A stretch of DNA of 5,556 nt from Actinomycetes bacterium (GTDB lineage Bacteria > Actinomycetota > Acidimicrobiia > Acidimicrobiales > RAAP-2): positions 1 to 5,556 of the forward strand of contig JANXTQ010000148.1 of the NCBI GenBank assembly GCA_025352305.1. The letters run 5' to 3'. The notes below the pieces were generated by a model. That model did not search any database. It was not told where the DNA came from and worked only from the letters and a program-made list of their open reading frames with translations. The position numbers were made by a program, and so were the translations under genes. Below are positions 1-5,556 of this stretch, piece by piece (the stretch's first letter is position 1; every line of letters begins with the position of its first letter).

Positions 1-1
1 G

Positions 2-70
2 GTTCGCCAGCCAACGTGTTGTCTACAACGACGGCAGAAACCTCTCTGATTGGATCCGTTGATGGCGAAC
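2..70. repeat. Inverted repeat with long loop at the convergent junction
   Basis: The left arm at 2-16 (GTTCGCCA, GC, CAACG) is the reverse complement of the right arm at 57-70 (CGTTG, A, TGGCGAAC). That gives 13 paired bases with one small internal mismatch (10-11 against 62). The 40-base loop holds a second small palindrome, GTTGT-CT-ACAAC, at 18-29. No T-tract follows on either strand, so this is not a standard intrinsic terminator. It may be a folded 3' end, a protein-binding site or chance. Confidence 0.5.
3..62 (+). CDS. Possible 3' end of a convergent plus-strand gene (partial, unidentified)
   Basis: An open plus-strand frame enters from the left edge and ends at TGA (60-62). It encodes 19 residues ending in VVYNDGRNLSDWIR, a mixed composition that looks protein-like and has mostly C in third codon positions. 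A second frame starting at base 1 is also open and ends at TGA 76-78 (tail SLIGSVDGELE), so the true frame is uncertain. The minus strand of 1-112 has no ATG or GTG start, which argues against another operon gene beginning here. A convergent gene ending 34-50 bases from the HAD stop is the natural reading. The family cannot be recognised from so short a tail. Confidence 0.3.
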   Translation, partial: FASQRVVYNDGRNLSDWIR

Positions 71-91
71 TCGAATGAAAGCGGTTGGCCA

Positions 92-119
92 GGTCTCTTC
101 GGCCAGTGAGGCCTAGACC
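92..119. terminator. Weak bidirectional hairpin at the HAD gene end, candidate terminator
   Basis: GGTCT (92-96) pairs with AGACC (115-119). Inside it GGCC (101-104) pairs with GGCC (110-113) around a 5-base loop. The stem is interrupted by an asymmetric bulge, and the structure overlaps the HAD stop codon (113-115). Neither strand has a following run of T, so intrinsic termination is not well supported. Position is the main argument: it is the only stem in the short gap between the operon end and the possible convergent gene. Confidence 0.25.
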
Positions 120-910
120 AGTACAAAGTTCTCCATGGCGGTAGCAAATCCTTCATTGTCGTTACTCGCGGTGACGTGAGTCGCAGCCAACTGGACATTG
201 CTATGGGCATTGCCCATAGCAATACTCGTACCGGACTGTTCGAACATCGCAACGTCGTTACTCATGTCGCCAATGGTCACGATCTCTTCGCGCGAAAGAC
301 CGTAGTGCTCGGCGAGAAATGCCACGACCGAACCCTTGTTCACGTTGGCCGCCGTGATGTCAAGGTAGTAAGGCTGGGACGCCGTAACATTGGCCACCAG
401 CTCAAACTGCGTTGACATCACATCGAACGCTCGGCGACTGCGGTCCAGGTCGTCGCAGACGCCCACAATCTTGATGATCCCCTCACCCACGATGTCAAAA
501 CTCGTCACCACCGTGGGGGCCAAATTTGAGGTACCTGATTCGTGTTGGACGTGCGCACCGAGTTCGTCAAGGACGAACCAGTTGGTGTTCTGATACACCC
601 ACACCGACATCGACATCTTCAACATTTCATCAATTATTGAGTGGGCGTTCGTCGTGTCGAGTGGATACGAGTAAAGGATCTCCATGGACGTATCCACCCC
701 GAGTCCGCCGTTGAGTGCATTGAGCGGAGTAGTTATTGCGAGCGGTTCTACAAAACGACGAAGGCCCTGAGCCGGCCGAGCGCTCGCAATCGCGAACATG
801 ATGTCCACCTCGTGGAGTTGTTGCACCGCGTGAATGGCTCGAGGAGTAAGGGTCTTGTCGCTCGTGACGAGAGTGCCGTCAATGTCGGAGAGAACCAATC
901 GAATTGACAT
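113..910 (-). CDS. Cof-type HAD-superfamily phosphatase (subfamily IIB)
   Basis: A 265-residue cytosolic hydrolase, the usual length for Cof/YidA-like sugar and nucleotide phosphatases. Seen in the sequence: motif I DIDGTL at 9-14 (nucleophile Asp9, acid/base Asp11), motif II Ser43 in SAR, NGG at 67-69 opening the cap, motif III Lys192 and motif IV GDMSNDVAMF at 214-223 (Mg-binding Asp215 and Asp219). The cap of about 110 residues between motifs II and III is the C2 type that sets substrate choice. The ATG at 908-910 lies 6 bases after the zwf stop. It has only a poor ribosome site (AAGAG, revcomp of 914-918, three bases away), so translation probably depends on coupling to zwf. The substrate cannot be read from sequence. 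Its place at the end of an oxidative pentose phosphate operon suggests a phosphosugar or phosphosugar acid. A perfect hairpin lies in codons near motif IV. The family call is firm; the role is not. Confidence 0.93.
   Translation of the reverse strand: MSIRLVLSDIDGTLVTSDKTLTPRAIHAVQQLHEVDIMFAIASARPAQGLRRFVEPLAITTPLNALNGGLGVDTSMEILYSYPLDTTNAHSIIDEMLKMSMSVWVYQNTNWFVLDELGAHVQHESGTSNLAPTVVTSFDIVGEGIIKIVGVCDDLDRSRRAFDVMSTQFELVANVTASQPYYLDITAANVNKGSVVAFLAEHYGLSREEIVTIGDMSNDVAMFEQSGTSIAMGNAHSNVQLAATHVTASNDNEGFATAMENFVLV
197..223. repeat. Perfect 12-bp inverted repeat with 3-base loop inside the HAD gene
   Basis: ATTGCTATGGGC (197-208) and GCCCATAGCAAT (212-223) are exact reverse complements separated by ATT. 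On the mRNA strand this is a 12-bp stem closed by AAT. It lies in the codons for residues 230-238 (IAMGNAHSN), just after HAD motif IV. AMGNA is a conserved family stretch, so part of the sequence is fixed by the protein, but the second arm is not obviously so. No T-tract follows on either strand. Confidence 0.9.
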
Positions 911-916
911 TGACTC

Positions 917-2359
917 TTAGGGTAGACACCATCCGTGGTGACCAACCACTTCGTTGATGGAAGAGGGACCCCAGGATCCTTTTTTGTAGAATTCGACGGG
1001 TCGAGGATTTTCGAGCAACGGGGCGGCGATTTCCCACAACCGTTCAATTCCGTCGCTGCGAGTAAATAGCGCGCGATTACCCAACATGGCTTCATAGATC
1101 AGATGTTCGTAGGCCTCAAGATTGTGGGTGGACTGGAAGGACTCGTCGTACTCAAAAGTCATTTCCGCTGGACCGAGTTGCATGGTCGTGCCCGGCGTCT
1201 TGGCCAAAAATTCGATGCGAATCGTTCCGGGATCCTCGAAGTCCACGACGATCTTGTTACCTCGCCACGACGAGGATCCCTCGCTTCTCGGAAAGAGCCG
1301 CATGACCGGTTCGTGAAAGCCAATGGTGATGACTTGGCGACTCTGTTCTAAACATTTGCCGGTGCGTAAATAAAAGGGAACGCCCTTCCATCGGGTGTTT
1401 TCAACCGCCACGCGCAGCGCGACAAAGGTTTCGACCTGCGAGTCGTGTGCCACGCCTCGCTCACGTCGGTACCCGGCGTATTGCCCTCGAACTACGAGGG
1501 CGGGATCAATCGGCTTCAGTGCCTCAAAGACCTTGGACACTTCATCGCGCAACGGCTTGGCGTTGAGCGAGGTTGGCTGTTCCATTGCGAGGTAGCCCAG
1601 AACTTGGAGCAGGTGGGTAACCACCATGTCGCGAAACGCTCCGGTTTTTTCGTAAAACGCTCCGCGGCCCTCGACCGAGAGTTTTTCGGGAACGTCGATT
1701 TGCACAAAGCTCACGTGATCGCGGTTCCACAGCGGCTCGAACAGTCGGTTGGCGAAGCGGAACGCCAATATGTTGTCGATCGACTCCTTGCCGAGAAAGT
1801 GATCGATTCGAAAAATACTATTCTCGTCAAAACACGCCAGCAGGGCGCGATTGAGCGCTTTCGCTGACGCCAAGTCAACACCGAATGGCTTTTCGCATAT
1901 GACGCGGGCGTTGACGTTGAGGCCATAGTTGCGGATCATCTGAACGAGTGAGAGCACCGCGTCCGGTGGAACGGCCAGGTGAATCAACCGACGTACGGAT
2001 CCACCAATTTGAGCTTCGGCGTCCGCCACGACTTCAGCAAATCCTTCGTCCTTATCGGCGTCGGCTACGGCAAACACGAGCGACTGCGAAAAGCTCTTCC
2101 ACGCTTCGCCGGTGGGCTTATGTGGTCCGAACGCCGTTACGGCGTCGCGGACGTACGTACGAAAAGATTCCGTGCTCATCGCCACAGCGGTGGGTGAGGA
2201 ACCAATGATCCGATACTTTTCCGGCATCAGACCTTCAACGGCTAAGTGATAGAGCCCCGGCAGAATTTTTCGGCGCGCCAAGTCTCCGGTGGCTCCAAAA
2301 AGCATGATGACGTGATTATCAAGTCGATTGTGTTCAACATTCTCGGGTGTCGAAGTCAT
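917..2359 (-). CDS. zwf: Glucose-6-phosphate 1-dehydrogenase
   Basis: Oxidises glucose-6-phosphate to 6-phosphogluconolactone with NAD(P)+, the entry step of the oxidative pentose phosphate pathway, in the cytosol. The protein has 480 residues, normal for the family. Seen: N-terminal dinucleotide-binding loop GATGDLARRK at 22-31; EKPFG at 156-160; active-site signature RIDHFLGKE at 184-192 (His187, Lys191), with Phe where Tyr is commonest; RDMVVTHLLQ at 243-252 carrying the presumed catalytic base His249, with VTH in place of the common QNH; and YLRTGK at 330-335. The start is ATG 2357-2359, because a GAGGA ribosome site (2367-2371) sits 7 bases upstream. An in-frame ATG at 2390-2392 would add eleven mostly charged residues and overlap pgl. 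The pgl stop is 10 bases upstream and the HAD gene follows after 6. The common actinobacterial partner opcA is not adjacent. The identity is very secure; cofactor preference is not determined. Confidence 0.97.
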   Translation of the reverse strand: MTSTPENVEHNRLDNHVIMLFGATGDLARRKILPGLYHLAVEGLMPEKYRIIGSSPTAVAMSTESFRTYVRDAVTAFGPHKPTGEAWKSFSQSLVFAVADADKDEGFAEVVADAEAQIGGSVRRLIHLAVPPDAVLSLVQMIRNYGLNVNARVICEKPFGVDLASAKALNRALLACFDENSIFRIDHFLGKESIDNILAFRFANRLFEPLWNRDHVSFVQIDVPEKLSVEGRGAFYEKTGAFRDMVVTHLLQVLGYLAMEQPTSLNAKPLRDEVSKVFEALKPIDPALVVRGQYAGYRRERGVAHDSQVETFVALRVAVENTRWKGVPFYLRTGKCLEQSRQVITIGFHEPVMRLFPRSEGSSSWRGNKIVVDFEDPGTIRIEFLAKTPGTTMQLGPAEMTFEYDESFQSTHNLEAYEHLIYEAMLGNRALFTRSDGIERLWEIAAPLLENPRPVEFYKKGSWGPSSINEVVGHHGWCLP

Positions 2360-2366
2360 AGAACCG

Positions 2367-2371
2367 TCCTC
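2367..2371 (-). promoter_or_regulatory. zwf ribosome binding site overlapping the pgl stop codon
   Basis: The minus strand reads TGAGGACGGTTCT before the zwf ATG. The GAGGA core shares bases with the pgl stop TGA (2370-2372), and 7 bases separate it from the start. Ribosomes ending pgl therefore uncover or occupy the zwf initiation site, which fits coupled translation. This site decides the zwf start at 2359. Confidence 0.75.
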
Positions 2372-3032
2372 ATCGCGATAGCGCCGCCGCATCGGCCATG
2401 ATCAATGAATTCGCACTGCGAACATGGGTCGCCGCAATTGATTCATCGCCATCGATGAGTTTTTGAAGCACGGGAGCCTTGTCGTCACCACTCACCACCC
2501 AGAGAAACTGACGGGCGCGAGCCAGCGCGGTCGGAGTCATTGTCATTCGCTCGTAGCCCGCGAACGTAGCGGGGAGGGCAATTAACTGATCAGAGGTGAT
2601 ATGTGACAGGCCGTCGATGGTGAGAGACGCTGTATGACCGTCGGCACCCAGTCCGAGGTGCACGAGGTCAAAGTAGGCCGGAAGCAACTTCGCGTAGCGC
2701 CACGCGGCGTCTTTGCGATCAGGTGCCGTGACGTCCATGAGACGTAGCGACGGATGAACCGAATGAAGGCTCTTTTCGAGGTTCGTGGCGTTTCGCGCGG
2801 CGTCTCCATCGGGCGCCACTCGTTCGTCCACCTGGAAAATGACCACATCGCGCCACGGCACGTCGAGGGTGGCCAAACACTCGATCATTGCCTGAGGAGT
2901 GCTGCCACCGCTCAGGGCGAGCAGGAAACTCCCCTGTGTAGTGACGCAGTATCGAGCGCGCTCGGCGATGTAGCGCGCTGAGGCCGTGGCCAATGAATCG
3001 GCGTCGACAAACGAGAGAAGTCCGGTACTCAT
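2370..3032 (-). CDS. pgl: 6-phosphogluconolactonase (DevB/NagB-like type)
   Basis: Hydrolyses 6-phosphoglucono-delta-lactone to 6-phosphogluconate, the second step of the oxidative pentose phosphate branch, in the cytosol. The protein has 220 residues, at the short end of the family. Seen: LSGGSTP at 40-46, a phosphate-binding loop shared with glucosamine-6-P deaminase relatives; VDER at 68-71; RNATN at 80-84; and GLGADGHTASL at 127-137, with Asp131 and the presumed catalytic His133. The GADGHTAS form and the lack of deaminase-specific features favour lactonase over NagB. The start is ATG 3030-3032, which gives a typical N-terminus ([15 protein letters not shown]). An in-frame upstream start at 3131 would add 33 Arg-rich residues read from inside gnd. 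The ATG overlaps the gnd stop as TGATG, and a GGAG (3044-3047) lies 11 bases upstream. Position between gnd and zwf supports the assignment. Confidence 0.95.
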   Translation of the reverse strand: MSTGLLSFVDADSLATASARYIAERARYCVTTQGSFLLALSGGSTPQAMIECLATLDVPWRDVVIFQVDERVAPDGDAARNATNLEKSLHSVHPSLRLMDVTAPDRKDAAWRYAKLLPAYFDLVHLGLGADGHTASLTIDGLSHITSDQLIALPATFAGYERMTMTPTALARARQFLWVVSGDDKAPVLQKLIDGDESIAATHVRSANSLIMADAAALSR

Positions 3033-3047
3033 CAGCTGGGGTGCTCC
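3030..3047 (-). promoter_or_regulatory. TGATG stop-start junction gnd/pgl with upstream GGAG
   Basis: The gnd stop TGA (3032-3034) and the pgl ATG (3030-3032) share one base. A GGAG at 3044-3047 lies inside the last gnd codons, 11 bases from the ATG, which is rather far for a strong ribosome site. This suggests pgl is translated mainly by re-initiation after gnd. Confidence 0.6.
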
Positions 3048-4063
3048 AGGTGGCCGCCGAACTGAGAACGCATGGCCGAAAGTACTTTGGCCGCGAACTC
3101 GCCCTGCTCGCGCGACTCGTAACGTTGCCACAGCGCAGAACTAATAACGGGAACGGGCACCGACTCTTCAATAGCTGCCTGCACGGTCCAGCGCCCCTCT
3201 CCGGAGTCGGCCACTCGCGCGGAGTACTCCGACAGTTGCGGCGATGCCAGCAGCGCACTGGCCGTGAGGTCGACCAACCACGAGCTGATAACGGATCCGT
3301 GTCGCCAAACTTCGGCGATATTGGCGAGGTCAAAGTCATAGAGGAAGTAGCTCGGATCGCGCAGCGGAGCCGTCTCGGCGTCCGCGCGGGTCTCGGTTTT
3401 TCCGACGTTGGCGTGCTGGAGGATATTGAGACCCTCCGCAATCGACGCCATCATGCCGTACTCAATGCCGTTGTGGACCATTTTGACGAAGTGGCCCGCA
3501 CCGTGTGGTCCACAGTGCCAATATCCCAGCGCCGCACTCGTTGGCTCGTCGGCACTTCCGGGCGTAACCGACGTGCCATCATCACCAGGAGCAATAGTCC
3601 TAAAGATGGAATCGAGTCGTCGAACAATCTCGTCGTCGCCGCCAATCATGAGGCTGTAACCGCGCTCGAGCCCCCATACTCCCCCACTCGTTCCACAGTC
3701 GACGTGGTGGATACTTTTTTCCGCGAGCTGTTTCGCTCGATCTATGTCATCGCGGTAGTAGGAGTTACCACCGTCGATGATGACGTCGTTCGCTTCGAGT
3801 AGCGAACTCAATTCGTCAATGACACCCTGGGTAACTGCGGCCGGCAGCATGAGCCAAATAACGCGCGGCGACGACGTCTTTTCAATAACGTCCGCCAAAG
3901 ATGTAGCGGCCAGAGCGCTGTCGCTCGCCACCGCTTTTACGGCATCGTCGCTGTGGTCGTAGATCACACAACGATGGCCGTCACGGACCAATCGCTGAAC
4001 GAGGTTCGCGCCCATTCGACCGAGACCAATCATCGCGATCTGTTGGGGACTATTTGTGGTCAT
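3032..4063 (-). CDS. gnd: 6-phosphogluconate dehydrogenase, decarboxylating, short (YqeC/GndA) type
   Basis: Converts 6-phosphogluconate to ribulose-5-phosphate and CO2, reducing NAD(P)+. At 343 residues it is the short form, not the ~470-residue E. coli type. Seen: Rossmann loop GLGRMG at 13-18; end of the second strand VIYDHS at 33-38, where Asp36 stands in place of the NR(S/T) of NADP enzymes and points to NAD+; [10 protein letters not shown] at 97-106; [19 protein letters not shown] at 124-142; catalytic segment [13 protein letters not shown] at 191-203 (Lys194, His197, Asn198, Glu201); and the short-type signature DSGEGRWT at 286-293. An insert at about 160-181 resembles the variable loop I recall from actinobacterial members. 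The start is ATG 4061-4063, with AAGGAG 4 bases upstream. The alternative at 4090 adds nine residues and lacks this site. The gene overlaps the pgi end by 14 bases. The identity is secure; NAD+ preference is inference. Confidence 0.96.
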   Translation of the reverse strand: MTTNSPQQIAMIGLGRMGANLVQRLVRDGHRCVIYDHSDDAVKAVASDSALAATSLADVIEKTSSPRVIWLMLPAAVTQGVIDELSSLLEANDVIIDGGNSYYRDDIDRAKQLAEKSIHHVDCGTSGGVWGLERGYSLMIGGDDEIVRRLDSIFRTIAPGDDGTSVTPGSADEPTSAALGYWHCGPHGAGHFVKMVHNGIEYGMMASIAEGLNILQHANVGKTETRADAETAPLRDPSYFLYDFDLANIAEVWRHGSVISSWLVDLTASALLASPQLSEYSARVADSGEGRWTVQAAIEESVPVPVISSALWQRYESREQGEFAAKVLSAMRSQFGGHLEHPS

Positions 4064-5556
4064 GATTCTCCTTGGCGCTACGACTCTCACGGTAGTGACG
4101 AATCAGAGAATTCGTTGACGAATCGAAGTCGAACTCAGGCTCACTAACGCTCTCGAGCACCGGAAAAATCTCCATCTCCAACTGCTTACCGAGTTCAACG
4201 CCCCACTGATCAAATGAGTCGATTCCCCAAATCGTTCCTTGGACAAACACCGAATGCTCGTAGAGAGCAACGAGTGTGCCGAGCAGCCGAGGCGTAAGTT
4301 CCTCGCCCACAATGACGGTGGTCGGACGATTTCCCTCCATGACTCGCGGAGCAATTGACTCTTCGGCGATACCAGCGTCGCGCAACTCCTGCGCAGTTCT
4401 GCCAAAGGCCAATGCCCGCGCTTGGGCAAGCATGTTGGCAAAGAGAATGTCGTGGTGCTCTGCGAGCGGATTGACACTATTCACAAATCCAATCAGGTCC
4501 ACCGGCACCACGGTCGAGCCCTGATGAAGCAGCTGGTAAAAACTGTGTTGACCGTTAGTTCCGGGTTCGCCCCAGTAGATCGCTCCCGTGTCGTAGTCAA
4601 CGCGTTGACCGCTCAGCGTCACGTGTTTGCCGTTGGACTCCATCGTGAGTTGTTGGAGATACGCAGGCAGTCTCTTCAAATACTGGTCATACGGCATCAC
4701 ACCGACTGTCGGAAGATTCAGAAAGTTGCGATTCCATACCGCAAGAACGCCGAGCAGGACGGGCAGATTCTCTTCGAACGGCGCTGAGCAGAAATGCTCG
4801 TCCATCGCTCGAAAACCCTCGAGGAACTCGCTAAACAGTTCGGGACCTATAGCGATCATTGTTGAAAGGCCAATGGCGCTGTCAACTGAGTAGCGACCCC
4901 CCACCCAGTCCCAGAAGCCGAACATGTTCTCCACGTTGATTCCGAAGGCCTTAACTTTTTCTGCGTTGGTGGAAATCGCAACAAAATGCTGGGCGACCGC
5001 TTCGTCGCTCCCTAGTTTTTCAACAGTCCAGCTACGCGCAGAATTCGCATTGGTGAGTGTCTCCAACGTAGTGAAAGTTTTCGATGAGACAATAAATAGT
5101 GTCTCCGCGGCATCGAAATCGCGCAGCGCTTCGACGAGATCAGTCGAATCCACGTTGGACACGAAACGAAAGCTGAGGTTGCGTTGTGAGTAATGACGCA
5201 GGGCCTCGTAGACCATGACCGGACCGAGGTCGGATCCACCGATTCCAATGTTCACGATGTTGCGAATGGGCTTTCCGGTGTATCCGAGCCACTGCCCGGA
5301 ACGAACTTTCTTAGAGAAAGTGCTCATTTGGTCGAGTACGCCGTGAACCTGGTCAACGACATTGACACCGTTGATTTCTAAAACGCTCTCGCGCGCCATT
5401 CGAAGAGCCACGTGCAGAACCGCACGGTTCTCCGTCGTGTTAATTCGTTGCCCACTGAACATTTCGTCTCGATGTCGCGCTACGCCACACTCGGCCGCCA
5501 GTGCCAAAAGCAGTCGCATGGTCTCATCGCTCACTCGGTTCTTGGAGTAATCCACG
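4050..5556 (-). CDS. pgi: Glucose-6-phosphate isomerase (5' end outside window)
   Basis: Interconverts glucose-6-P and fructose-6-P in the cytosol. The visible part has 501 residues. It opens with VDYSKNR, which matches E. coli Pgi near residue 51, so about 50 N-terminal residues lie beyond the window and the GTG at 5553-5555 is an internal Val, not a start. Numbering from it: GIGGSDLGP at 104-112; sugar-phosphate loop SSKTFTT at 157-163; signature [14 protein letters not shown] at 216-229 with Arg221; catalytic base Glu306 in MESNGK; ring-opening His337 in GTNGQH; and C-terminal signature at 440-457 ending in catalytic Lys457 (WGVELGK). The expected full length of about 550 fits the E. coli class. 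The stop TAG (4050-4052) falls 14 bases inside gnd. Being first in view, its promoter and any further upstream pentose phosphate genes are out of sight. The identity is very secure. Confidence 0.98.
   Translation of the reverse strand, partial: VDYSKNRVSDETMRLLLALAAECGVARHRDEMFSGQRINTTENRAVLHVALRMARESVLEINGVNVVDQVHGVLDQMSTFSKKVRSGQWLGYTGKPIRNIVNIGIGGSDLGPVMVYEALRHYSQRNLSFRFVSNVDSTDLVEALRDFDAAETLFIVSSKTFTTLETLTNANSARSWTVEKLGSDEAVAQHFVAISTNAEKVKAFGINVENMFGFWDWVGGRYSVDSAIGLSTMIAIGPELFSEFLEGFRAMDEHFCSAPFEENLPVLLGVLAVWNRNFLNLPTVGVMPYDQYLKRLPAYLQQLTMESNGKHVTLSGQRVDYDTGAIYWGEPGTNGQHSFYQLLHQGSTVVPVDLIGFVNSVNPLAEHHDILFANMLAQARALAFGRTAQELRDAGIAEESIAPRVMEGNRPTTVIVGEELTPRLLGTLVALYEHSVFVQGTIWGIDSFDQWGVELGKQLEMEIFPVLESVSEPEFDFDSSTNSLIRHYRESRSAKENHDHK
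4068..4073 (-). promoter_or_regulatory. Strong ribosome binding site of gnd, inside pgi
   Basis: The minus strand reads AAGGAG, then AATC, then the gnd ATG at 4063. It is the best Shine-Dalgarno match in the window and lies within the last codons of pgi. It fixes the gnd start and suggests gnd can initiate on its own as well as by coupling. Confidence 0.85.

Noticed and set aside
973..985. AGGATCCT followed by six T on the plus strand, resembling a terminator
   Set aside because: The stem has only four base pairs with no loop. The T-run encodes two Lys codons of zwf, and no plus-strand gene lies upstream.
748..1095. Minus-strand open frame of 115 codons across the zwf/HAD junction
   Set aside because: It overlaps the ends of two well-supported genes in another frame, and its product has no family features.
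2152..2161. 10-base palindrome CGTACGTACG in zwf
   Set aside because: It is a short simple repeat of CGTA in coding sequence, with no further context.
2357..2392. Longer zwf with ATG at 2390-2392
   Set aside because: It would add eleven mostly charged residues and overlap pgl, while the ATG at 2357-2359 has a well-spaced GAGGA.
3033..3131. Longer pgl beginning at 3131
   Set aside because: The extra 33 residues are Arg-rich and read from the 3' end of gnd in another frame. The ATG at 3030-3032 gives the usual N-terminus and a TGATG junction.
3472..3514. 9-bp inverted repeat TGTGGACCA / TGGTCCACA within gnd
   Set aside because: Both arms encode conserved Gnd residues (HCGPH and MVHN), and the 25-base spacer makes it unremarkable. 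Codon coincidence is likely.
2993..3802. Long plus-strand open frame of 269 codons opposite gnd
   Set aside because: It lies fully antisense to gnd and the start of pgl, both of which have clear catalytic motifs. Its translation is Arg-rich and shows no recognisable domain. It is a shadow frame.
5416..5431. 7-bp hairpin AGAACCG-CA-CGGTTCT in pgi
   Set aside because: A short stem over the highly conserved ENRAVLH codons; stems of this length are expected by chance.
5553..5555. GTG as a start codon for pgi
   Set aside because: The residues from this point match an internal part of Pgi (VDYSKNR near residue 51 in E. coli), so it is an internal Val and the gene continues past the window edge.

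Overview
The window is a compact block of central carbon metabolism genes, all on the minus strand. In transcription order (high to low coordinates) they are: glucose-6-phosphate isomerase (pgi, 5' end outside the window), a short-type 6-phosphogluconate dehydrogenase (gnd/gndA type), 6-phosphogluconolactonase (pgl), glucose-6-phosphate 1-dehydrogenase (zwf) and a Cof-type HAD phosphatase. Each of the five proteins shows its family's signature and active-site residues, and no frameshift or premature stop is visible.

Layout: pgi 4050-5556 (partial), gnd 3032-4063 (overlaps the pgi end by 14 bases), pgl 2370-3032 (overlaps the gnd stop by one base, TGATG), zwf 917-2359 (10 bases after pgl, with its ribosome binding site running into the pgl stop), HAD gene 113-910 (6 bases after zwf). 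With no usable intergenic space, this reads as one polycistronic unit whose promoter lies beyond base 5556. Bases 1-112 hold no minus-strand ATG or GTG start. They contain a possible 3' end of a convergent plus-strand gene, a long-armed inverted repeat and a weak hairpin next to the HAD stop. This is the likely end of the operon.

Together the products interconvert fructose-6-P and glucose-6-P (Pgi) and run the whole oxidative pentose phosphate branch: Zwf makes 6-phosphogluconolactone, Pgl hydrolyses it, and Gnd decarboxylates 6-phosphogluconate to ribulose-5-P. The HAD enzyme has no obvious place in the route. It could be a sugar phosphatase or a metabolite-repair enzyme.

Organism: base composition is moderate (slightly GC-rich by eye). 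The short Gnd with an actinobacterial-looking middle insert, the clustering with pgi and the protein style suggest an actinobacterium with moderate GC, perhaps of the Acidimicrobiia type. This is inference from sequence style, not a database result. The opcA gene that usually accompanies zwf in classical Actinobacteria is not in the window.

I see no mobile element, CRISPR array, RNA gene or clearly new system. The points most worth a second look are a perfect 12-bp hairpin inside the HAD gene, the HAD phosphatase itself as part of the pathway, and the NAD-like cofactor pocket of Gnd.
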